Source: JAYSFC01 sp041913505 (GTDB taxonomy: Bacteria; Pseudomonadota; Gammaproteobacteria; Burkholderiales; Burkholderiaceae_C). From it: 15,688 bases of DNA. Below, piece after piece: positions 1 to 5,926 of this stretch (the stretch's first letter is position 1; each line of letters begins with the position of its first letter). The DNA lies in contig JAYSFC010000089.1 of assembly GCA_041913505.1 (NCBI GenBank), forward strand, positions 1-15,688, given 5' to 3'. Both the position numbers and the translations under genes were made by a program. A model generated the notes under the pieces. The model did not search any database, was not told the DNA's origin, and saw nothing but the letters and a program-made list of their open reading frames with translations.

Positions 1-317
1 TCGGCGAACAGTTCGCGGATCAGGATGGTCTGGCGGGCCAGTTCCATCTGGTTCTTGTACTCGTCCGAGGTCTCGAGGCCGCGCTTTTGCGCTTCCTGCA
101 TGAAGATCTCGCGGGCGATCACTTCTTCCTTGATCTGGGTTTCGATTTCAGGCGTGACAGGACGGCCAGAGCGCTCCACCTGCTGCTTCAGAACCTCGGC
201 GCGCTCCTTGGGAACGGGCTTGCCATTGACGATGGCCAGGTTCTGTGCGGCGACGGGCAGTGCCATCGAGCCCAACACGGCGGCGGCCACGAGGCCGGAC
301 AAGAGCTTTTTCTTCAT
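1..317 (-). CDS. PpiC/SurA-like peptidylprolyl isomerase, N-terminal part (runs off left edge)
   Basis: This is the first 105 codons of a secreted protein. The N-terminus (MKKKLLSGLVAAAVLGSMAL) is a typical Sec signal peptide: three lysines, a hydrophobic core, then a VAAQN cleavage region. The mature part begins with NLAIVNGKPVPKERAEVL, followed by helical, charged sequence (QVERSGRPVTPEIETQIKEEV). This is the pattern of the SurA_N-like chaperone region found before the parvulin domain in PpiC/PrsA-like foldases. The parvulin catalytic domain itself would lie outside the window, so isomerase activity is inferred from the family. It lies 65 bases downstream of the bolA-family gene on the same strand; yciB-bolA-ppiC is a familiar order in Burkholderiales. 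Only a weak Shine-Dalgarno-like GGATTC precedes the ATG at 317. It probably helps outer-membrane or periplasmic proteins fold. Confidence 0.85.
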   Translation of the reverse strand, partial: MKKKLLSGLVAAAVLGSMALPVAAQNLAIVNGKPVPKERAEVLKQQVERSGRPVTPEIETQIKEEVIAREIFMQEAQKRGLETSDEYKNQMELARQTILIRELFA

Positions 318-382
318 GAAGAATCCAAAAATCAAAGGATGTTTGCGGCGCAGGGCCAGCAGGCTGAACAGATCGTCCTTGC

Positions 383-658
383 TCAGAGAAGTTCAATGGC
401 CAGGGCATGCAGGCCTTGGTCGATGAATTCTTGCAGCGCATCATACACAAGGCGGTGTTGCGCCACGCGCGGTTTGCCTGCCAATTGCGGCGCTGCGATG
501 CGCACGCGGAAATGGGTACCGAAGCCGGTGCCGTTGGAGCCTGCGTGGCCCATGTGTGCGCCGCTTTCGTCGATCACTTCGAGCTGCGTGGGGGAAAGGC
601 GTTCGCGCAGGCGGGCATCCAGGGCCTGGGCGGTGATGAGGGGGCTGTTCGTGGTCAT
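383..658 (-). CDS. BolA family protein
   Basis: A 91-residue protein with the BolA/IbaG fold signature: GTHFRVRIAAPQLAGKPRVA, then QHRLVYDAL and the conserved GLHALAIELL end with the family histidine. Length is normal for short BolA proteins. Members bind monothiol glutaredoxins and [2Fe-2S] clusters, or act as DNA-binding regulators of envelope and stress genes; which role applies here cannot be told from sequence. The usual RHR motif is QHR here. The ATG overlaps the TGA of yciB (ATGA, 655-658), so the two are translationally coupled. The ppiC-like gene follows on the same strand. Confidence 0.9.
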   Translation of the reverse strand: MTTNSPLITAQALDARLRERLSPTQLEVIDESGAHMGHAGSNGTGFGTHFRVRIAAPQLAGKPRVAQHRLVYDALQEFIDQGLHALAIELL

Positions 659-1218
659 GGCTGGGCGTCCTTGGCGTTTTCCGTGCTTTCGTCGTCCTTC
701 ATGAAGCGGCTCAGGTACAGCGCCTGGGCGATCACGAAGACGAACATGAGGCCGATGCCGCCGAAGAGCTTGAAATTGACCCAGGTGTCGGTATCGAAGT
801 TGTAGGCCACCCAGAGGTTGATGAAGCCCATGACGGCGAAGAAGCCTGCCCAGCCCCAGTTCATGGTGCGCCAGGCCGCGTCAGGCAGTTCCATCTGCGA
901 GCCCATCAGCGAACGGATCAGGTTCTTGCGGAATACAAGCTGGCCGATGAACAGCGCACCGCCCATGAGCCAGTAGAGCACCGTTGGCTTCCACTTGATG
1001 AACGTTTCGCTGTGCGACAGCAGTGTGGCGCCGCCGAACACGACGATTACCCCGAGACTGAGCCACTGCATGGGTTCGACCTTGCCATGGCGCATGCGCA
1101 GGTAGGCGATCTGGGCCACGGTGGCCGCTATGGCCACGGTTGTGGCTGTGTAAATCCCCCAGACCTTGAAGGCAGCGAAGAACAGGATGATGGGGAAGAA
1201 ATCGATCAGGAGTTTCAT
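655..1218 (-). CDS. yciB: Inner membrane-spanning protein YciB (septation protein A family)
   Basis: A 187-residue, very hydrophobic protein starting MKLLIDFFPIILFFAAFKVW, the characteristic YciB/IspZ N-terminus. About five membrane segments are visible (near residues 5-40, 52-68, 80-95, 122-138 and 150-168). The GQLVFRKNLIRSLMG and NLWVAYNFDTDTWVNFKLFG blocks are typical of the family, and the length is close to the approximately 180 residues of E. coli YciB. The family acts in the inner membrane and has been linked to cell division and envelope integrity; the biochemical activity is not established. The C-terminal 15 or so residues are charged and cytoplasmic-looking. It starts 25 bases after msrB ends and overlaps the bolA-family start, so it sits inside the minus-strand operon. 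Confidence 0.93.
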   Translation of the reverse strand: MKLLIDFFPIILFFAAFKVWGIYTATTVAIAATVAQIAYLRMRHGKVEPMQWLSLGVIVVFGGATLLSHSETFIKWKPTVLYWLMGGALFIGQLVFRKNLIRSLMGSQMELPDAAWRTMNWGWAGFFAVMGFINLWVAYNFDTDTWVNFKLFGGIGLMFVFVIAQALYLSRFMKDDESTENAKDAQP

Positions 1219-1243
1219 AACAGGGGCAGTGCGCCTCGGATCG

Positions 1244-1657
1244 TCAGGGGGCGGGAGGCTCGAAGTCGAGCGACGCAGAGTTCATGCAGTAGCGCAGGCC
1301 GGTGGGCGCGGGGCCGTCCTCGAACACGTGGCCCAGGTGTGCCCCGCATTGTGCACATACGGTTTCGGTGCGCACCATGCCATGGCTGCGGTCCACGTGC
1401 TCGGTGATGGCGCCGGGCACGGCGCGCCAGAAGCTGGGCCAGCCGCAGCCCGCGTCGAACTTGGTGTCCGAATCGAACAGCTTGGCACCGCAGCAGATGC
1501 AATGGTAGCTGCCGTCGGCCCAGTGGGCTTCGTACTTGCCCGTGAACGGGCGCTCGGTAGCGGCGTGGCGCGTGACCTGGAAAGCCGCGGGTTCGGCCCC
1601 CTTGTCGCGCAGCAGGGCCTGCCATTCGGCGTCGGTTTTCTGGATGGGATGGTTCAT
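1244..1657 (-). CDS. msrB: Peptide-methionine (R)-S-oxide reductase MsrB
   Basis: A 137-residue cytosolic enzyme (no signal peptide) that reduces the R epimer of methionine sulfoxide in proteins, using thioredoxin. Visible residues: the zinc-binding pairs C53/C56 (YHCICCGAKLF) and C101/C104 (CAQCGAHLGHVF), the GCGWPSF block at 70-76, and the catalytic cysteine C124 in LRYCMNSASL. The whole SelR domain is present and of normal length. The ATG overlaps the stop of selO by four bases (1654-1657), implying coupled translation. Both genes belong to families with selenoprotein members in animals and both deal with oxidative damage, so the pairing makes functional sense. C55 is an extra cysteine between the two zinc ligands of the first pair. 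Confidence 0.96.
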   Translation of the reverse strand: MNHPIQKTDAEWQALLRDKGAEPAAFQVTRHAATERPFTGKYEAHWADGSYHCICCGAKLFDSDTKFDAGCGWPSFWRAVPGAITEHVDRSHGMVRTETVCAQCGAHLGHVFEDGPAPTGLRYCMNSASLDFEPPAP

Positions 1658-3129
1658 GATGAACAGCTGATGGCGATGTGGGCCGCCCAGTCGGGCGGAA
1701 AGTTGGCGAGGGGCTCGCAGCCGGGGTGCTCGTCGAATGGCCGCGCCAGCACCTGCTGCAGGGTTTGGAGTACAGAAAAGTCGCCGAGTTTCGCTGCGCG
1801 GATGGCCTGCTCGCCCAGGTGGTTGCGCAGCACGTACTTTGGGTTGGTTTTGAGCATCAAATCAGCGGCTTGTGCTTGATTCTCCTGTGCAATCAGCTCT
1901 GAATAAGATAGCAACCACCGGTCCCAGCCCTCGCGGTCCGGGAACAGGTCGCGCACGGGCTCGAAGTCGCCGCTGCCCACGGCGTGCGACAGGCGGCGCC
2001 AGAAGATTGTGTGGTCCACGCCGCCGCGCGCGAGCAGCAACAGCACACCGTCGATGAGCGCTGCATCGCCGTCGCGCTCTGCGCTGAGGCCCAGCTTGGC
2101 GCGCATGCGGGCCATGAACTCGGCGGGGAACACGCTCTTGTACGACTCGAGTGCGGCCAGTGCCACCTCTTGCTCGCCGATCAGTGGCAGCAGCGCCTGG
2201 CCCAGGCAGAACAGGTTCCAGTAGGCGATGCTGGGCTGGCGGTTGTAGGCGTAGCGGCCCTGCTGGTCGCTGTGGTTGCACACATGGCCCGGCACGAAGG
2301 CGTCGAGGAACTGGAACGGGCCGTAGTCGATCGTGAGCCCGAGGATGCTCATGTTGTCGGTGTTCATCACGCCGTGGCAGAAGCCCACAGCCTGCCACTG
2401 CGCAAGCAGCGCGGCCGTGCGTTCGCTCACTGCCTGCAGCAGCGCTGCATACGGATTGGCCGCCGCACGGCACGCGGGGTAATAGCGTTCCACCACGTAG
2501 TCGGCCAGCGCGCGCAGTTCGTCGATCTGGTTGCGGGCCGAGAAATGCTCGAAGTGCCCGAAGCGGATGAAGCTCGGCGCCACGCGCGTGACCACGGCGG
2601 CCGTCTCGACCTCCTCGCGCCGCACGGGTGCGGGGGAGCCCGTTACGCACAGCGCGCGCGTGGTGGGGATGCCGAGCGCGTGCATGGCCTCGCTGCACAG
2701 GAATTCGCGGATCGACGATCGCAGCACGGCGCGGCCGTCGCCCATGCGGGAGTAGGGCGTGCGGCCGCAGCCCTTGAGCTGGATCTCCTGGCCTTGCGCG
2801 GTTTCGCCAAGCAGGATGGCGCGGCCATCACCCAACTGGCCGGCCCACACGCCGAACTGGTGGCCGCTGTAGACGCTTGCCAGCGGCCGGCTGCCGGCGA
2901 GCAGGGCGTTGCCCGTGAACGCCTGCAGCGCCTCGTCGGACGCCATCCAGCCTGCGGGCAGGCCCAGCAGCTCGGCCACGTCCGTGCTCGAGCCTACCCA
3001 GTGCGGGTCGGGCAGGGGGGTGGGGCGCAGTTCGGTGTAGAAGGCCGGGCCCAGGCCGGCAAAGCCGTGGCGCCAGGCCGGAGCGAGGGCGTGCAGCGTG
3101 GCGGCTTCGGCAGGGGCTGTCAGGTTCAT
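1654..3129 (-). CDS. selO: Protein adenylyltransferase SelO (YdiU/UPF0061 family)
   Basis: A 491-residue SelO pseudokinase that AMPylates protein hydroxyl groups, linked in bacteria to oxidative stress. Residues matching the known active site are present: K119 in QLKGCGRTPYSR, E142 in SSIREFL, the catalytic D258 and N259 in NTDNMS, and the metal ligand D268 in TIDYGPF. Regulatory cysteines also match E. coli C272/C476: C284 in GHVCNH and C489 in the C-terminal SCSS, the position occupied by selenocysteine in animal SelO. I chose ATG 3129; an in-frame GTG at 3147 would add six residues, and neither has a clear ribosome binding site. Residues around 406-428 are encoded by an unusually AT-rich stretch (1848-1914) described separately. 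It is 64 bases downstream of the Crp/Fnr gene and overlaps msrB. Confidence 0.95.
   Translation of the reverse strand: MNLTAPAEAATLHALAPAWRHGFAGLGPAFYTELRPTPLPDPHWVGSSTDVAELLGLPAGWMASDEALQAFTGNALLAGSRPLASVYSGHQFGVWAGQLGDGRAILLGETAQGQEIQLKGCGRTPYSRMGDGRAVLRSSIREFLCSEAMHALGIPTTRALCVTGSPAPVRREEVETAAVVTRVAPSFIRFGHFEHFSARNQIDELRALADYVVERYYPACRAAANPYAALLQAVSERTAALLAQWQAVGFCHGVMNTDNMSILGLTIDYGPFQFLDAFVPGHVCNHSDQQGRYAYNRQPSIAYWNLFCLGQALLPLIGEQEVALAALESYKSVFPAEFMARMRAKLGLSAERDGDAALIDGVLLLLARGGVDHTIFWRRLSHAVGSGDFEPVRDLFPDREGWDRWLLSYSELIAQENQAQAADLMLKTNPKYVLRNHLGEQAIRAAKLGDFSVLQTLQQVLARPFDEHPGCEPLANFPPDWAAHIAISCSS
1848..1914 (-). repeat. Copy A of a suspected dispersed small repeat, inside selO
   Basis: This 67-base patch is about 42% G+C (28 of 67) inside strongly GC-rich selO and uses codons such as TTG, CTA, TCT, TAT and TCA that the gene otherwise avoids. 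Read on the minus strand it contains anchors TTGCTAT, AGCTG, CAAGC and GCTCAAAA. The same anchors occur in the livK signal-peptide region (5934-5997): the first two gaps are identical (9 and 15 bases) and the last differs by three bases (18 versus 15). It is in frame and encodes LLSYSELIAQENQAQAADL and onwards. From memory it also resembles a short repeat common in Comamonadaceae genomes; I could not check this. Confidence 0.5.
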
Positions 3130-3193
3130 GGCGGAATTGTCGCCCACGGCCTATGTCCCGCCACGCGCAGGGCCATGGGCCCGGAGCAGGTTC

Positions 3194-3889
3194 TCAAGCC
3201 TGCGCGGTGGAGGCGATGTACGCCGCCAGCGCGGCGTCGTCCACGATGGCCACACGTCCGAAATCCAGCGAGACGATGCGCAGCGCCTCCAGCAGCCGCA
3301 GCACGCGGTTCACGGTCTGGCGTGACAGCCCGGCGAGGTAGCCCAGTTCCTCCTGCGTGAGGTGGATGCGGCGCGTGCTGCGCCAGAACAGCGGGCTCAG
3401 GTACAGCGCCACGCGGTGCTCGGGCGAGCGCATGCGGCCTGCCTCGATGATGGCCATTGCCTGGCCCAGGCGCATGTTGAGGTGTGCGGCCAGGTACTGG
3501 TTGAAGGCCAGGCTGGTTTCGCGCAGCTGGTTGAACAGCGGTAGCGGCAGGCACATGAGCTGGGTTTCGCGCAGCGCGATCACGCGGTAGCGGCGCGGCT
3601 CGGCCTTCATGGCCGAGCCTTCCCCGAACCACTCGCCGTCGGGCACGCCGAGAAAGGCAGAGTGCCGGCCACGCGCCTCGGGGCTGTGCAGCATCACCAG
3701 GCCTGAGAGCACGGCGTACCAGCCCTGGACCTCGGCGCCCGCGTCCAGCACCGCCTCGCCCTTGGTCCCGCGCAGCGTCTGCACGCCATCGCGCAGCGCC
3801 TGCTGCAGACCGGCTGTGAGCGTGCCGAACCAGGGCTGTGCGGCAATGAAGCGTTGGGCGGAGGGCGCGGGCTCGAACATGGCGGCCAT
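3194..3889 (-). CDS. Crp/Fnr-family transcriptional regulator
   Basis: A 231-residue regulator with a cyclic-nucleotide-binding-type beta barrel (about residues 20-125), a long dimerisation helix (about 128-160) and a Crp-type winged helix-turn-helix (about 176-222). The recognition helix reads GLSRQTVNRVLRLLEAL, close to SRETVGR of E. coli CRP but with Gln replacing the DNA-contacting Glu. There is no N-terminal cysteine cluster, so it is not an FNR-type iron-sulfur sensor. The phosphate-binding segment (WFGEGSAMKAEPRRYRV) departs from cAMP-binding CRP, so the ligand is unknown. I chose ATG 3889, which has a weak GAGG ten bases upstream; ATG 3880 is an alternative. It is divergent from the acyl-CoA ligase, which it probably controls, and lies upstream of selO on the same strand. 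Earlier in-frame codons opposite the ligase are antisense shadow. Confidence 0.88.
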   Translation of the reverse strand: MAAMFEPAPSAQRFIAAQPWFGTLTAGLQQALRDGVQTLRGTKGEAVLDAGAEVQGWYAVLSGLVMLHSPEARGRHSAFLGVPDGEWFGEGSAMKAEPRRYRVIALRETQLMCLPLPLFNQLRETSLAFNQYLAAHLNMRLGQAMAIIEAGRMRSPEHRVALYLSPLFWRSTRRIHLTQEELGYLAGLSRQTVNRVLRLLEALRIVSLDFGRVAIVDDAALAAYIASTAQA

Positions 3890-3911
3890 TGTGCCGCGCG
3901 CCTCGCATCGG

Positions 3912-3926
3912 CCGGGTAAACCCCGG
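3912..3926. repeat. Short inverted repeat in the regulator/ligase intergenic region
   Basis: CCGGG-TAAAC-CCCGG, five-base perfect arms, lies four bases from the candidate operator at 3931-3948 on the regulator side. It would sit in the 5' leader or core promoter of the Crp/Fnr gene. It may be part of a control region or a coincidence in GC-rich DNA. Confidence 0.25.
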
Positions 3927-3930
3927 AGAT

Positions 3931-3948
3931 CTGTCAAGCACGCGACAG
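3931..3948. promoter_or_regulatory. Candidate operator for the Crp/Fnr-family regulator
   Basis: Perfect inverted repeat CTGTC-N8-GACAG in the 255-base region between the divergent regulator and ligase genes. Size and layout (TGTC...GACA, two-fold symmetric) fit a Crp/Fnr-family site with a non-CRP half-site. On the minus strand it contains an exact TTGACA (3937 to 3932), which could be a -35 element of the regulator gene, although no good -10 follows at 16-18 bases. A protein bound here would be expected to block that promoter, giving autorepression, and could act on the ligase at a distance. This is inference from position and symmetry. Confidence 0.45.
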
Positions 3949-4043
3949 GTGTTGGCAGCACCTGCGAAGCACTGCAGACTGCCTCCCGGAGCGCGCAAAG
4001 CTTGGCGGGGCGGGGCTCGTGCGCGCCGGTCGGCCCGCGCCCG

Positions 4044-4068
4044 GCGGCCTGGCACGCTGGCAGGCCGC
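4044..4068. repeat. Eight-base perfect inverted repeat upstream of the acyl-CoA ligase
   Basis: GCGGCCTG (4044-4051) and CAGGCCGC (4061-4068) are exact reverse complements with a 9-base loop. The element ends 76 bases before the ligase start codon. No T-run follows on either strand, so it is not a classical terminator. It could be a 5' leader hairpin or a protein-binding site; nothing else in the sequence decides this. Confidence 0.4.
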
Positions 4069-4144
4069 GCCAGTTCTGGGTTTTGCGCACTGCGCCCAGG
4101 GTTAGGATAAGGATTCGATTTTCATGACAACTCAAGGAGCACAC

Positions 4145-5788
4145 ATGCTGGGCCTGATGCAGAGCCAACCCCTGCTGATTTCTTCGCTGATCGAGTTTGC
4201 CGAGCGCCACCATGGCGATGCGGAGATCGTTTCGCGCAGGGTGGAGGGGGACATCCATCGCTACACCTACCGCGACCTGTCCCGTCGGTCCAAGCAGCTG
4301 GCCAATGCGATCGATGACATGGGGCTCGCGTTCAGCGACCGCGTGGCTTCGTTGGCGTGGAACGGTTACCGCCACATGGAGATGTACTTTGGCGTGAGCG
4401 GCTCGGGCCGCGTGCTGCACACGATCAACCCGCGCCTGCATCCCGACCAGATCGCCTGGATCGTGAACCACGCCGAGGACCAGGTGCTGTGCTTCGACAT
4501 GACCTTCCTGCCCATCGTGCAGGCCGTGCATGCCAAGTGCCCCACGGTGAAGAAGTGGGTGGCGCTGTGCGATGCCGACAAGCTGCCCCAGGACACCGGC
4601 ATTCCGGGCCTGGCCAGCTACGAGGCCTGGATTGGCGGCTACTCGGCCGATTACGCATGGCCCGAGTTCGACGAAAACTCGGCCTCCAGCATGTGCTACA
4701 CGAGCGGCACCACGGGCAACCCCAAGGCGGCGCTCTACAGCCACCGCTCGACCTCGCTGCACGCCTACGCCGCCGCGCTGCCCGACGTGATGAACCTCTC
4801 GGCCCGCGATGCGGTGCTGCCCGTGGTGCCCATGTTCCACGTCAACGCCTGGGGCATTCCGTATTCGGCACCGCTCACGGGCTGCAAGCTGGTGTTTCCG
4901 GGCCCGGCGCTCGATGGCAAATCGGTCTATGAACTCATCGAGGCCGAGGGTGTGACCTTCGCGGCCGGCGTGCCCACGGTGTGGCAGATGCTGCTCAACC
5001 ATGTGAAGGCTGGCGGCCTGAAGTTCAGCACGCTCAACCGCACGGTGATCGGCGGCTCGGCCTGCCCGCCGGCCATGATCCATGCGTTCCAGGACGAGTA
5101 CGGCGTCTCGGTGCTGCACGCCTGGGGCATGACCGAGATGAGCCCGCTTGGCACGCTGTGCACGCTCAAGAACAAGCACCTGGAACTGCCGCGCGACGAG
5201 CGCATGAAGATTCTGCAGAAGCAGGGCCGCGCCATCTACGGCGTGGACATGAAGATCGTGGGCAGCGACGGCAACGAGCTGCCCTGGGACGGCAAGACCT
5301 ACGGCGACCTGCTCGTGAAGGGCCCGTGGATCGTGGCCAGCTACTACAAAAGCGAGGGCGGCAGCCCGCTCGTGGCCGATGCGCGGGGCCGCGGCTGGTT
5401 CCCCACGGGCGACGTGGCCACGATCGACGCCGACGGCTTCATGCAGATCACGGATCGCAGCAAGGACGTGATCAAGTCGGGTGGCGAGTGGATCAGCTCC
5501 ATCGACATCGAGAACATCGCCATGGCGCACCCCGCCATCGCCATGGCCGCCTGTGTGGGCATGCCGCACCCGAAATGGGACGAGCGCCCAGTGGTGGCCG
5601 TGGTCAAGCGCCCGGGGGCCGAGGTTACGCGGGAGGAACTGCTCAAGTTCTACGAGGGCAAGACCGCCAAGTGGCAGATCCCCGACGACGTGGTGTTCGT
5701 GGAGGCTATCCCCATCGGCGCCACCGGAAAGATGCTCAAGGCCAAGCTGCGCGAGCAGCTCAAGGACTACAAGCTGCCAGGCCTGTGA
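4145..5788 (+). CDS. AMP-forming acyl-CoA ligase (fatty-acyl / methylmercaptopropionyl-CoA ligase-like)
   Basis: A 547-residue member of the ANL superfamily that converts a carboxylic acid to its CoA thioester through an acyl-adenylate. Motifs in order: phosphate-binding YTSGTTGNPK (185-194), GMTEMSP around 328-334, the TGD aspartate at 423 (WFPTGDVATIDADG), the hinge region DRSKDVIKSGGEWIS and the adenylation lysine K529 in TGKMLK. The N-terminus MLGLMQSQPLLISSLIEFA resembles AlkK/DmdB-type medium-chain acyl-CoA or 3-methylmercaptopropionyl-CoA ligases. The start is ATG 4145 because AAGGAG (4134-4139) lies five bases before it; an in-frame ATG at 4124 has no such site. It is soluble and cytoplasmic. 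It is divergent from a Crp/Fnr regulator and 138 bases before the livK gene of a complete ABC importer, suggesting it activates the imported acid. The true substrate is unknown. Confidence 0.92.
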   Translation: MLGLMQSQPLLISSLIEFAERHHGDAEIVSRRVEGDIHRYTYRDLSRRSKQLANAIDDMGLAFSDRVASLAWNGYRHMEMYFGVSGSGRVLHTINPRLHPDQIAWIVNHAEDQVLCFDMTFLPIVQAVHAKCPTVKKWVALCDADKLPQDTGIPGLASYEAWIGGYSADYAWPEFDENSASSMCYTSGTTGNPKAALYSHRSTSLHAYAAALPDVMNLSARDAVLPVVPMFHVNAWGIPYSAPLTGCKLVFPGPALDGKSVYELIEAEGVTFAAGVPTVWQMLLNHVKAGGLKFSTLNRTVIGGSACPPAMIHAFQDEYGVSVLHAWGMTEMSPLGTLCTLKNKHLELPRDERMKILQKQGRAIYGVDMKIVGSDGNELPWDGKTYGDLLVKGPWIVASYYKSEGGSPLVADARGRGWFPTGDVATIDADGFMQITDRSKDVIKSGGEWISSIDIENIAMAHPAIAMAACVGMPHPKWDERPVVAVVKRPGAEVTREELLKFYEGKTAKWQIPDDVVFVEAIPIGATGKMLKAKLREQLKDYKLPGL

Positions 5789-5798
5789 GCCCCGTTCT

Positions 5799-5828
5799 GG
5801 CGCGGTGCTCCGGGGGGAGCGCCGCACC
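5799..5828. terminator. Strong stem-loop after the acyl-CoA ligase, without a T-tract
   Basis: Ten-base stem GCGGTGCTCC/GGAGCGCCGC (5802-5811 with 5816-5825, one G-T wobble) with a GGGG loop, extended by two more pairs beyond a C-A mismatch. It begins 10 bases after the ligase stop codon. No run of T follows, so it is not a canonical intrinsic terminator. It may terminate weakly, mark a Rho-dependent end, or protect the ligase mRNA 3' end. It makes separate transcription of livK plausible. Confidence 0.45.
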
Positions 5829-5926
5829 AGTCGCATGGGCGATAGCTGGTAGGGGCAATCCCTGAGCAGAGCCCTGGTTCAACCCTGTACGCTGCGGCGT
5901 GTTGATTCCAAAAAAGGAGACAGAAG

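Noticed and set aside
1984..3360. 458-codon plus-strand open frame opposite selO
   Set aside because: Ala/Arg/His/Gln-rich and antisense to a fully conserved SelO; no independent start signal or domain.
3890..5836. Long minus-strand open frame opposite the acyl-CoA ligase, continuous with the Crp/Fnr gene
   Set aside because: Its translation is His/Arg/Val-rich with no domain, whereas the plus strand encodes a complete ligase with all motifs. It is a frame kept open by high GC; only the part ending at 3889 is a real gene.
5841..5883. Possible third copy of the selO/livK repeat (GATAGCTGGTAG and onward) before livK
   Set aside because: AGCTG is present but the later anchors are shifted by one base and degenerate, and GCTCAAAA is missing; not distinguishable from chance.
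5878..5907. Sigma-70-like promoter for livK (TTCAAC with TTGATT)
   Set aside because: The -10 matches consensus at only three of six positions; position is plausible but the evidence is too weak to list.
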